Origin: Desulfovibrio sp. G11
GTDB taxonomy: Bacteria; Desulfobacterota; Desulfovibrionia; Desulfovibrionales; Desulfovibrionaceae
NCBI RefSeq assembly: GCF_900243745.1
Contig: NZ_LT984798.1
Coordinates: 2,688,001-2,752,000, forward strand
DNA length: 64,000 nt
Direction of reading: 5' to 3'
Below are positions 1 through 7,708 of this stretch, in pieces (position 1 is the first letter of the stretch; the number at the start of each line of letters is the position of its first letter). Under the pieces are notes generated by a model. The model saw only the letters and a list, made by a program, of their open reading frames with translations. It did not search any database and was not told where the DNA came from. The translations under genes were made by a program, and so were the position numbers.

Positions 1-1
1 C

Positions 2-646
2 AGCCGTAATTTTCATATTGTGGATCATGCGGATGAGGGCCTTGAGGGCATGGTCAGTATTTTCGGTGGCAAACTTACCACCTACCGTCTTATGGCTGAG
101 CGGGTTGTTGACAGGGTTTGCGCCAAGCTGGGGCATAGTGCTGTCTGCCGCACGGCTACAGAAGCCCTTGTGCCGGACGCGGACGAAGCTACGCTCAAAC
201 GGGCGGCCCGCTTTTTTCCCATGCAGGGCCTGAATCTCATGGCCGACCGGCTTGGTGATGACCTTCCGTCAGTGCTGGAACTGGCCGAACAGCAGGCGGG
301 CAATCCGCTGATCTGCGAATGCGAAATGGTGAGCCTGGCTGAAATTGAATATGTGGCGCGCCAGCCTGCCACATTTTCTCTTACTGACATACGCTTGCGT
401 ACGCGCCTTGGCATGGGAACCTGCCAGGGAGCGTTTTGTTCCCTGCGCACGGTCGGTGCGCTTGCCGAGCACGGCGTGCAGCTTGAGCTGACGCCCACGG
501 ACAATGTCCGGCGTTTTCTTCAGGAGCGGTGGGGCGGGCTGCGCTTTGCCCTATGGGGCATGCAGGCCCGTGAAATGGAACTGAGCCGTGCCATTTACGC
601 TACTACCCTCAACCTGGATGGAGCCGCTCATGAGCAGGATCGTTGA
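2..646 (+). CDS. glpA: Anaerobic glycerol-3-phosphate dehydrogenase subunit A, C-terminal part
   Basis: This is the C-terminal part of GlpA, the FAD-containing catalytic subunit that oxidises glycerol-3-phosphate to dihydroxyacetone phosphate. The frame is open from base 2, so the start lies left of the window. The visible part opens with the FAD-dependent oxidoreductase segment FGGKLTTYRLMAE, which is typical of the G3P dehydrogenase fold. It ends in a BFD-like [2Fe-2S] domain, with a CEC pair (in PLICECEM) and a later CQGAFC. This C-terminal iron-sulfur domain separates anaerobic GlpA from aerobic GlpD. The stop overlaps the start of glpB by 17 bases, and glpC follows, so all three are one operon. 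Electrons would pass through GlpB and GlpC to the menaquinone pool. Confidence 0.93.
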   Translation, partial: SRNFHIVDHADEGLEGMVSIFGGKLTTYRLMAERVVDRVCAKLGHSAVCRTATEALVPDADEATLKRAARFFPMQGLNLMADRLGDDLPSVLELAEQQAGNPLICECEMVSLAEIEYVARQPATFSLTDIRLRTRLGMGTCQGAFCSLRTVGALAEHGVQLELTPTDNVRRFLQERWGGLRFALWGMQAREMELSRAIYATTLNLDGAAHEQDR

Positions 647-1916
647 CGTACTTGTGGCCGGTTCCGGCATGGCCGGGCTTGTGGCCGCCCTTACTGCCGC
701 GAGCCAGGGTAAAAAGGTCCGCATGCTTACCACGGGCATGGGATCTCTCGCCATAAGCGGCGGCAATGTTGATGTTCTGGCTTATGCTGACGGCAGATAT
801 GTGTCCGACCCCTGGGCGGGGATGGCGCTTTTGCCTGCCGAACATCCGTACCGGCTTATGGGCGCGGAATGTGTACGCGAAGCCATAGCGTTTTTCCTGC
901 GCCAGATGGAAGCCCGCCAGTGGCCCATGCAGGCCGCATCCACACCGTCGGGGCAGGCCTGCAATGTGCAGATGCCCACTATTATGGGAACGCTCAAGCC
1001 GACCCACCTTTTGCCGGCAGGGGTGAACATCAAGGCCCTCAACGAGGCGCGGCGTATCCTCGTGGTCAGCGTGGAAGGACTGCGCGACTGCCGCCCGGCG
1101 CTTGTCATAAGCCAGTTGCAGCGTTACAGGGCCTGGGCCGACAGGGAATTCGCCCAGTTGACCGTGTCTTCACCTCTGGGCGAAACGCATCGTAGTGCCA
1201 CGGCTCTTGATCTTGCGCGCCTGATGGATAAGCCGCAAAGCCGTCAATGGCTGCTTGAGGCCCTGAAATCCCACGCAGGTTCCTGTGACCTTGTTCTTTT
1301 GCCGCCCGTCTGCGGGAGCAAGGCCCGGCCGGATACCTGGCAGGCCGTTGAAGCCGCTGCGGAATGTCCTGTTGTGGAAATGCTGTCCATTCCTCCGGGA
1401 GTGGGGGGGCTGAGGCTGCGCGATGCGCTTTTGCGGGCCTTACGGGAATATGATTTTGAACTTTTTGAAAATGCCAGGGTGCTTCACGCTGAAACTGCCG
1501 GTAAAAAATGCATGGCGCTTGTGGCTGAGGCCTCCGGCCAGGAGCGCCGCCACGAGGCCCGCACGTTTGTGCTTGCTACGGGCGGTATTCTGGGGGGCGG
1601 ACTTGACCTGGCTCCCGGTTCCGCGCGTGAAAGCATCATGGGGCTGGATATTGCCGTGCCGGATGATGTGGAGCTGTGGTCGGAAGCCGAGCTTTTCGGC
1701 AAGCATCTGTTTGCCCGCATGGGGGTGCGTGTGGACAGCACCATGCGCCCGGTAAGTTCCCAGGCCGCGGTTTGCTGGAATAACGTTTTTTTTGCGGGGC
1801 GCAGCTTGGGCGGCTACGATTACGCAACGGAAAAGAGCGGTCACGGCGTTGCCGTCGCCACCGGCTGGCAGGCCGGACGTATGGCCGCGGCGGCAGCCTC
1901 GGAGGAAAGTATATGA
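630..1916 (+). CDS. glpB: Anaerobic glycerol-3-phosphate dehydrogenase subunit B
   Basis: GlpB is the second flavoprotein-like subunit of the anaerobic GlpABC complex. The 428-residue product begins MSRIVDVLVAGSGMAGLVAA, a Rossmann FAD-binding motif (GxGxxG) at about residues 10-15. The late segment FAGRSLGGYDYATEKSGHG is typical of GlpB. I chose the ATG at 630 rather than an in-frame ATG 42 bases upstream, because the FAD motif sits at the expected distance from it and a GlpB family start is MxxDVLVxGxG. It overlaps glpA by 17 bases and glpC by 4 (ATGA), which indicates translational coupling. Confidence 0.93.
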   Translation: MSRIVDVLVAGSGMAGLVAALTAASQGKKVRMLTTGMGSLAISGGNVDVLAYADGRYVSDPWAGMALLPAEHPYRLMGAECVREAIAFFLRQMEARQWPMQAASTPSGQACNVQMPTIMGTLKPTHLLPAGVNIKALNEARRILVVSVEGLRDCRPALVISQLQRYRAWADREFAQLTVSSPLGETHRSATALDLARLMDKPQSRQWLLEALKSHAGSCDLVLLPPVCGSKARPDTWQAVEAAAECPVVEMLSIPPGVGGLRLRDALLRALREYDFELFENARVLHAETAGKKCMALVAEASGQERRHEARTFVLATGGILGGGLDLAPGSARESIMGLDIAVPDDVELWSEAELFGKHLFARMGVRVDSTMRPVSSQAAVCWNNVFFAGRSLGGYDYATEKSGHGVAVATGWQAGRMAAAAASEESI

Positions 1917-3142
1917 GCACGCGCATAAATCCCGATCACTGCATCGCCTGCACCACCTGCGTTGTGCATTGTCCCGTGGCTGACGCTACTTCAAAGTTTC
2001 TTGGTCCCCGCATGATCGGGCCAGCCTATGAGCGCTTCCGTCTGCTGGGGCTGAATGAAGACCCGTCTCTGCACTATTGTTCCAACTGCAAAAATTGCGA
2101 TATCACCTGCCCGCACGGCGTACCTGTCTCCAGCCTGAACATGATGGCGCGGGCCGACCAGTGCAAAAAAATGCCTCCCGGCCTGCGTGACTGGATTCTG
2201 GGGCATGGCGAACTGATGGCGAAGTGGCTGCACCTTATCCCGGCGGTGCTTAAAAACTTTGGCATGCTCAATCCGGTGACGCGACAGGTGCTGCACAGGC
2301 TCGGCATTCACAAGCGCGCTCCCTTGCCCGCTTTTGCAGGCCGTAATTTCCGCACATTGGCGCGCCGGGTGAAACAGCCGGAAACCGGGCGTAATGTGGT
2401 TTTTTATCCCGGCTGTTATGTGGATGTGTATGATCCGCAAACCGGGCTGGACATGATCTGGGCCATGAACCGGGCAGGCTACAAGGTTATAGTGCCGCAA
2501 GATATCGTATGCTGCGGCCTGCCTATGGTTGCCAACGGCTTTTGGCAGCACGCCAGAAGCAATGCCGAGCACAACCTGCGTGCTCTGGCGCAGTGGCGTG
2601 ATCAGGGCCTGCCGGTGGTTACGGGCTGCCCCAGTTGCGCCCTCATGTTCCGTGTGGACCTGCCCGAATACTTTCCTGATCTGGATGCAAAGTATGGCGC
2701 ATGCCGCCTGGACGATGCGCAGGATTTTTTGCTGGCTTGCGCCGATTCCGGAGATCTGGACACGTCTCCGGGCAAATCCCTGCAAGACCAGCCGGATATG
2801 AGAATCATCTATCATGCCCCCTGTCATTTGCGGGCTCAGGGCAACGGTCTGCCCAGCCTTGAGCTTTTGCGGCGGTTGCCCGGAGTCAGCGTCAGTGATG
2901 CGCATGCCGGCTGCTGCGGCATTTCCGGCAGCTATGGCTTTAAAACTGAAAAATATGACATTGCTCAAGAGGTGGGGGCCGAGCTTTTTGCTGCGGTCAG
3001 GGAAAGCGGCGCGGATATTTCCGCTTCAGAATGCGGAACCTGCCGTGTGCAGATCAGGCATGGCAGCGGTAAAGACTGCCTGCACCCTGTGAGCATCCTG
3101 CGGAGCAGGCTGGAAGCCGGGGGCAAAAGCAAAAAAGAATAA
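1913..3142 (+). CDS. glpC: Anaerobic glycerol-3-phosphate dehydrogenase subunit C (iron-sulfur membrane anchor)
   Basis: GlpC carries electrons from GlpAB to the quinone pool at the cytoplasmic membrane. Two ferredoxin-type 4Fe-4S motifs are visible near the N-terminus, CIACTTCVVHCP (about residues 10-21) and CSNCKNCDITCP (about 57-68). Two CCG (heterodisulfide-reductase-like) domains follow, seen as DIVCCGLP and AGCCGISGSYG, with paired cysteines CPSC and CGTC. At 409 residues it has the usual family length. The start ATGA overlaps the glpB stop. A hairpin terminator follows directly, so glpC is the last gene of the operon. Confidence 0.94.
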   Translation: MSTRINPDHCIACTTCVVHCPVADATSKFLGPRMIGPAYERFRLLGLNEDPSLHYCSNCKNCDITCPHGVPVSSLNMMARADQCKKMPPGLRDWILGHGELMAKWLHLIPAVLKNFGMLNPVTRQVLHRLGIHKRAPLPAFAGRNFRTLARRVKQPETGRNVVFYPGCYVDVYDPQTGLDMIWAMNRAGYKVIVPQDIVCCGLPMVANGFWQHARSNAEHNLRALAQWRDQGLPVVTGCPSCALMFRVDLPEYFPDLDAKYGACRLDDAQDFLLACADSGDLDTSPGKSLQDQPDMRIIYHAPCHLRAQGNGLPSLELLRRLPGVSVSDAHAGCCGISGSYGFKTEKYDIAQEVGAELFAAVRESGADISASECGTCRVQIRHGSGKDCLHPVSILRSRLEAGGKSKKE

Positions 3143-3143
3143 A

Positions 3144-3173
3144 ACAAGAGGGCGGGTTTCCGCCCTTTCTTGT
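3144..3173 (+). terminator. Rho-independent terminator after glpABC
   Basis: The stem GGGCGG/CCGCCC with loop GTTT (3150-3165) is extended by flanking ACAAGA/TTTCTTGT pairing and lies right after the glpC stop. The 3' arm runs into TTTCTT. It closes the glp operon, and an IS30 element is inserted about 25 bases beyond it. Confidence 0.7.
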
Positions 3174-3196
3174 GAATAAGCCTCTACTATAAAAGA

Positions 3197-4281
3197 GACG
3201 CGGTTTCAAGTTCAAAGTGCAACACCCAGTCCTTGGGTATTGGCGTCTTCTAAAAAAACTTCATAGGGTGTCTTAAACCCAAGGCATTTTCTAGGCCGCC
3301 AGTTCAAGCGGCACATTGCCGCTATGATCTCATCTTGCGTGACCGATGCCAAGCTTACCCCCTTGGGGAAGTATTGGCGTAGAAGGCCATTGGAGTTCTC
3401 GTTCAAGCCACGCTCCCACGAATGGTAGGGGTGCGCAAAAAATCCCTGAGCCTCGAGTGTAGCTGACACATCGGCATGGTAGCTGAACTCCTTGCCGTTA
3501 TCATAGGTAATAGTCTGAACAAAGTCCTTAATGGGTGTCAAGAGTCCTTCAATGACCCGCCTTACTTCGCTGGCGCTTTTGTTGGGAGCCTTGCCAAACA
3601 GGAAAAGACGACTTTTACGCTCTGCAAGTGTCACCAAAACGGGGCCTCCTTTACTGCCTTCAACGGTATCAGCCTCCCAATCACCAAGGCGTGAGCGCTC
3701 GGCAACAATGGACGGGCGTATGTCTATGCTGATACGCCCCTTGATTTGACCTCGTCTGTCGGGTTTGCCATATCGTCGTTTGCGTTTGCGCTGGCAGCGC
3801 AAATGGCTGTGCAGCGTTCCTCCTCGTTTTTTGTCCGCCAGAATGTACTGGTAAATCCATTCATGACTGAGGGCAAAACCTTTGCGTTTGAGAACTCCAG
3901 AGATTTGCTCCGGACTGAAGTCCTGGTGCAGACACTGTTCAACATACGTCCATACCTCAAGGCCAATGCGCTTCTTCCCTTTACTGGTCTGCCTTTTCTG
4001 ACTGCGCTTGTGTGCCTGCCTGTAGCGGTAGCCACGCGCCCCGGTATTTCGCGCAAGTTCGCGGCTTACAGTTGAGACGCTACGGCCTATCGCTTTGGCT
4101 ATGGCCCTCAGTGACGTTCCACTTTTCACTGCCTGGCAGATGTAGTACCGTTCTTCCCTGGCAAGGTGTGCATAGCCCATACGCCCCTCAATCTTTGGTT
4201 GGATGGAGAGGCTAAAGGGCTATACCACCTTGCCTTTTCATTCAACCTTGAGGGTGTTGCACTTGCAAGTTGAATCCGCCA
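3197..4281 (-). mobile_element. IS30-family insertion sequence, copy A (intact)
   Basis: This is a complete element of about 1.08 kb with one transposase gene. Imperfect terminal inverted repeats are visible: the left end GCGGTTTCAAGTTCAAAG (from 3200) pairs with the right end, which reads GGCGGATTCAACTTGCAAG on the reverse strand (to 4280). Comparing the three copies in the window places the ends near 3197 and 4281, with a few bases of uncertainty. No clear short target duplication is evident. It sits between the glpC terminator and the nhaD region and breaks no recognisable gene. Confidence 0.85.
3212..4180 (-). CDS. IS30-family transposase (copy A)
   Basis: This 322-residue DDE transposase moves the surrounding IS30 element. 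It has an N-terminal helix-turn-helix region (YYICQAVKSGTSLRAIAKAI, SVSTVSRELARN). The catalytic acidic residues are visible in DWEADTVEG, TYDNGKEF and NENSNGLLRQYFPKG, the IS30 D-D-E pattern. The stop codon lies inside the terminal inverted repeat, which is normal for compact IS elements. Compared with copies B and C it has a few substitutions (ADKKRGG rather than ADKRRGG, DIRPSIVAERS rather than DTRPPIVDERS), so it represents a separate lineage or an older arrival. It appears intact. Confidence 0.95.
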   Translation of the reverse strand: MGYAHLAREERYYICQAVKSGTSLRAIAKAIGRSVSTVSRELARNTGARGYRYRQAHKRSQKRQTSKGKKRIGLEVWTYVEQCLHQDFSPEQISGVLKRKGFALSHEWIYQYILADKKRGGTLHSHLRCQRKRKRRYGKPDRRGQIKGRISIDIRPSIVAERSRLGDWEADTVEGSKGGPVLVTLAERKSRLFLFGKAPNKSASEVRRVIEGLLTPIKDFVQTITYDNGKEFSYHADVSATLEAQGFFAHPYHSWERGLNENSNGLLRQYFPKGVSLASVTQDEIIAAMCRLNWRPRKCLGFKTPYEVFLEDANTQGLGVAL

Positions 4282-4690
4282 GATCCTAAAAGACCATTGC
4301 TTGCCGCAACTGCAAACGGATGGTGTCTGCATAGTACAGTCGTGCCGGAATAAACGCAGGGCGGTTTCAGGGAGACTGCTCTCGGGGCGTCCAGGCTATA
4401 CACTCCGCCAGTGCGAGTAGTCTGGCCTGGCGGGGAGAATACAGCCGCCGAAATATTCAGGCAGGCAGAACCATGTCGGGCGGAAAAAAATTTGGGGCGC
4501 TTGGATTTTTTGTCTGCCGCCTGGCTGCGGGCAGAAACCGGAAAGTGCCGGGTAGGGTCCGGTCGGAAAGGAACAGAGTAAAAAATCAGGGCGGGGAACG
4601 CATCGTTCCCCGCCCTGATTTGTCATTCTTTATGTTCCGGTTGCGGCTTGCCAGAGGCAAGCGCGACCGGGTGCAGGTGCACGGTGTTTT
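4282..4690. other. Non-coding stretch between IS30 copy A and nhaD
   Basis: I see no gene in these 409 bases. Short open frames here have no family resemblance or start signals. The only clear element is the strong hairpin at 4584-4620, annotated separately as the nhaD terminator. The G-rich segment near 4470-4570 has no recognised function. Confidence 0.5.
4584..4620 (-). terminator. Rho-independent terminator of the antiporter gene
   Basis: A perfect 17-base stem (AATCAGGGCGGGGAACG and its complement) has a 3-base loop. On the reverse strand the 3' arm is followed by a T-run (GATTTTTTAC). It lies 71 bases past the stop of the reverse-strand antiporter gene. Confidence 0.85.
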
Positions 4691-6115
4691 TTAGAAAAAC
4701 AGCCAGGTCAGCAAGAAGAACAGGGGAATCAGTATACCCGCCGACCACGCCATGTAGCCGAAAAAGCTGGGCATGCGCACACCTTGGTTTTCGGCGATAG
4801 CCCGGACCATAAAGTTGGGCGCGTTGCCGATGTAGGTGTTGGCCCCCATAAAGACTGCGCCTGCTGAAATGGCAGCCAGCGTCGCCGGAATGTCATACAT
4901 AAGGTGCGCGGCATCGCCGCCGGCGGTATTAAAGAACACCACGTAGGTGGGCGCATTGTCCAGAAAGCTCGACAGCAGACCCGTAAGCCAGAAGTACATG
5001 GCGTTGTTCGGCTGTCCGTCGCTGGACACAAGCTGGATAAGTCCTGAAAGTGCACCGTCTGTTCCGGCCTTCAGAATGGCGATGGCCGGAATCATGCTGA
5101 TAAAGATGCCAAGGAAAATCTTGGCCACCTCTGCAATGGGTGCCCAGGAAAAATCGTTAAGCTTGCGGCAGGTCTGGTCGGTGAAGCGCAGGGAAAGCCC
5201 GGCAATGCACAGCAGCAGCACGTCGCGCAGCAGGTTCTGTCCCTCAATGGGTACTCCGTACAGCTCCACCAGAACTCCCATGGGCCAAAGGCCAGAAGCC
5301 AGCACCGCCAGCACCACGCCCAACAGGAAGAGCAGGTTGATTGTACCGTCAAGGCCCAGTTTTTCCGTGGAATTTTTGTCGTCAGAAGGCGGAACCGGCT
5401 TGCCTTCCTTGGCGTAAAGCCAGGAATCAAGAGCCACATAGATAAGCAGCAGGATAACCGAGAGCAGCAGGGTTTTAAAGAACAGGTTGGTTGTGGTCCA
5501 GAAGAAGCTCACACCCTTCAGAAAACCCAGAAACAACGGGGGATCGCCCAGCGGGGTAAGGGAGCCGCCAATGTTGGCTACAAGAAAGATGAAAAAGACC
5601 ACGCTGTGGGTTTTATGCCGGCGATGGGCATTGGCCCGCAAAAGCGGACGGATGAGCAGCATGGCAGCGCCGGTGGTTCCCATCCAGCTGGCAAGCACGG
5701 TTCCCACAGCCAGCAGACCTGTGTTTACCAGTGGGGTGCCGGTGAGCGAACCTTTCAGGCGCACACCTCCTGCCACGGTAAAGAGAGCAAAAAGTAAAAT
5801 GATAAAGGGTACATAGTCCAGCAGTATGATATGCAAAAGTTCATACAGGGCTACGGAAAAGCCAAATGTGAGCGCACAGGGAACAAGAAAGGCCAAAGCC
5901 CAGAATATGGATATCTTGCCGAAATTATGTTCCCAGAAATGTGGCGCGAAAAGGGGCATCACAGCGATGGAAAGCAGCATGCACGCAAAAGGCGCTGCCC
6001 AGTAGACGGATAGTTCTGCGCCGGGAACCGTGGGGTGCCCCTGAGCGGCAAAAACTGTCGCGGGAAGAAGAAGCAGTACGGAAAGCGCGGCAAAGGAGGT
6101 TAAGTGTCTCAGCAT
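4691..6115 (-). CDS. nhaD: NhaD-type sodium/proton antiporter
   Basis: This is a 474-residue polytopic inner-membrane protein of the ion transporter superfamily (NhaD/ArsB-like), predicted to exchange Na+ for H+. It begins with a signal-like hydrophobic segment (MLRHLTSFAALSVLLLLPA) and has about a dozen hydrophobic helices. Family-typical motifs include NIGGSLTPLGDPPLFLGFLK and SSFLDNAPTYVVF, whose polar residues in the middle of helices are characteristic of Na+/H+ antiporters of this class. It is a single-gene unit ending at a strong terminator. A function in anion or dicarboxylate transport cannot be excluded, because related subfamilies share the fold. Confidence 0.82.
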   Translation of the reverse strand: MLRHLTSFAALSVLLLLPATVFAAQGHPTVPGAELSVYWAAPFACMLLSIAVMPLFAPHFWEHNFGKISIFWALAFLVPCALTFGFSVALYELLHIILLDYVPFIILLFALFTVAGGVRLKGSLTGTPLVNTGLLAVGTVLASWMGTTGAAMLLIRPLLRANAHRRHKTHSVVFFIFLVANIGGSLTPLGDPPLFLGFLKGVSFFWTTTNLFFKTLLLSVILLLIYVALDSWLYAKEGKPVPPSDDKNSTEKLGLDGTINLLFLLGVVLAVLASGLWPMGVLVELYGVPIEGQNLLRDVLLLCIAGLSLRFTDQTCRKLNDFSWAPIAEVAKIFLGIFISMIPAIAILKAGTDGALSGLIQLVSSDGQPNNAMYFWLTGLLSSFLDNAPTYVVFFNTAGGDAAHLMYDIPATLAAISAGAVFMGANTYIGNAPNFMVRAIAENQGVRMPSFFGYMAWSAGILIPLFFLLTWLFF

Positions 6116-6335
6116 AATTACTCCAGAAGTCTAAGAATGCGTCATGCCTTATGCTGCCATACAGCCTGGTTGCCCAAAACGTATGGGCTTCAGCCTGCCG
6201 GATATGCAAATATCCGTAAGCAACAGTCAAAAACAGTTTATCCCTTTCACTACCCTGCCGGAACGCGGGGTTGCCCTGGCAGCAGGTATGTGCCGGAAGC
6301 CGGAGGTTTCCGGCGGGCTGCCCCGGCCAGCCGCG

Positions 6336-6782
6336 TTACCGTGCAGAATGGTTTTTGTTAACGAGCAGTACCGGAATGGGAGCATGGCGCAGCACATGGT
6401 GGCTCACACTGCCCAGGACGATGCTCTTTATTTCGCTGACCCCGCGTGTACCCATGATTATCATGGTGCAGTCAAGTTCCTTGGCTGCATCCACAATGGC
6501 TTCTGCAGTTTCGCCATACCGGATGTAGGTCTTTATGTCGCAATCCACTTCACCCAGTTCGGCGCGGATGCTTTCAAAAAGGGCTTCAGCATCTTTCTCG
6601 TGTTCCTGCTTGAGCTTTTCGCGCTGTTCTCCCCCGATCAGGCTGGGAATCGGCGCAATGCAGTGCAGAAGGTGGAGTGTTTCCCTGCCGGGAATGGCTG
6701 CCGTCAACTGGGCAGCAACACGGCAGGCGGCCTTTGCATCTTCAGAGCCGTCAATCGGAATAAGTATATCAGAATAGTTCAT
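6336..6782 (-). CDS. Universal stress protein (UspA family)
   Basis: This is a small cytoplasmic nucleotide-binding stress protein of 148 residues. It starts with the family signature YSDILIPIDGSEDAKAA. The C-terminal half has the ATP-binding pattern G-2x-G-9x-G-S: GTRGVSEIKSIVLGSVSHH, then APIPVLLV. Those residues mark the ATP-binding class of Usp proteins. It stands alone, about 220 bases upstream of the nhaD start on the same strand. I see no terminator between them, so weak co-transcription is possible. Family members respond to starvation and energy stress, but the specific role here is unknown. Confidence 0.92.
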   Translation of the reverse strand: MNYSDILIPIDGSEDAKAACRVAAQLTAAIPGRETLHLLHCIAPIPSLIGGEQREKLKQEHEKDAEALFESIRAELGEVDCDIKTYIRYGETAEAIVDAAKELDCTMIIMGTRGVSEIKSIVLGSVSHHVLRHAPIPVLLVNKNHSAR

Positions 6783-7436
6783 ATTCTCTCCATTATGATG
6801 TTGCTGTTTTCGGGCAGTGCCGGATTGAGGCTGCCGTTTGCCGCCAGGCAGCGCTTGCCTGCGTTCTTTCTTAAAGATTGCTGTAACGCGGCGTTTACAG
6901 CCGGAACAGCCTGCGGCTCATACAGGCAAAAACAGCGGGCGCGCTTTTTTTTGCGGCAACGGGAAGCCCCGGGGCAGGCCGCCTGAAAAACACGGCGCGG
7001 TTATTGTCATGCTACTCTCATGAGCCGCGTTGGGCATTTCGTTGTGTTATATCAAACAACGTACTTGAGGCAAGGAATTGTCAACAAATCATTTTTTTTT
7101 AGTGACATTATTCCCGTGCGTTGTGGAAGGCAGGATTGTTTTGAAATTCTATGTGTTCTGGCCGCATATCCTCTGATAGTAAAAGTTGCTTTTCGTGTTT
7201 CAGGTTCATGATGCTCCCTGAAGTCTGGCCGTTGGGCCTGTATTCCAGCAAAAACAGGATGGCCGCAGGGACACAGATGCCGCCAGTGACCGCCAAGCAA
7301 CCACCCCGGGCAGCATGTGTGCAGACGGGTAAACCGTGGCCTATTGCTTGTTTGCGGCAGACTGTCTGGAATCGGCTCTACCCATTGATCCATCAGATCG
7401 AATGCGTACGTTCTGAATGCGTATTACAGATAGTAG

Positions 7437-7459
7437 TGACATATTTTTTTTATATGTCA
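7437..7459. promoter_or_regulatory. Palindrome upstream of the TonB-receptor gene, possible operator
   Basis: The sequence TGACATAT, seven T's, ATATGTCA is a perfect 8-base inverted repeat about 250 bases upstream of the receptor start in AT-rich DNA. It could be a binding site for a dimeric regulator of metal uptake. It does not read as a convincing Fur box, so the regulator is unknown. Confidence 0.4.
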
Positions 7460-7647
7460 TGTGAAAATAATAGTGTGCAAAATTTCTAAGTCATTAGATA
7501 TATATTAACTAGATATAGTTTATTCGAAAAAATTATTTTTCATTCACGATTTAAAAAATACCGCTACCGAGTTGCACCTTAAAATCATCATATGTACTCA
7601 AATGAAATTAAAATTCCATTTGACCGCGAATGTCCCGTGTGGAGCAA

Positions 7648-7678
7648 CTGTCCTTTGCCTGGATACGGACAGGTTTTT
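7648..7678 (+). terminator. Possible leader attenuator before the TonB-receptor gene
   Basis: The stem CTGTCC/GGACAG (7648-7653 with 7667-7672) is followed by GTTTTTCT and lies about 35 bases upstream of the receptor start. It could be a leader terminator that responds to a ligand. The stem is short, so this is tentative. Confidence 0.3.
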
Positions 7679-7708
7679 CTTTCTGTTATTTCAATAACTG
7701 GAGGGCAT

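Larger units (their letters stand above)
6783..7708. other. Long intergenic region upstream of the TonB-dependent receptor
   Basis: This is about 0.93 kb without a supported gene. The first two thirds are GC-rich with no recognisable protein. The last 300 bases become AT-rich, which fits a promoter and regulatory zone for the uptake cluster. They hold a palindrome (7437-7459) and a hairpin followed by T's (7648-7678), annotated separately. Confidence 0.5.

Noticed and set aside
7052..7393. Possible small reverse-strand gene upstream of the TonB receptor
   Set aside because: No ribosome site, weak start codons, no family and no signal or membrane features.
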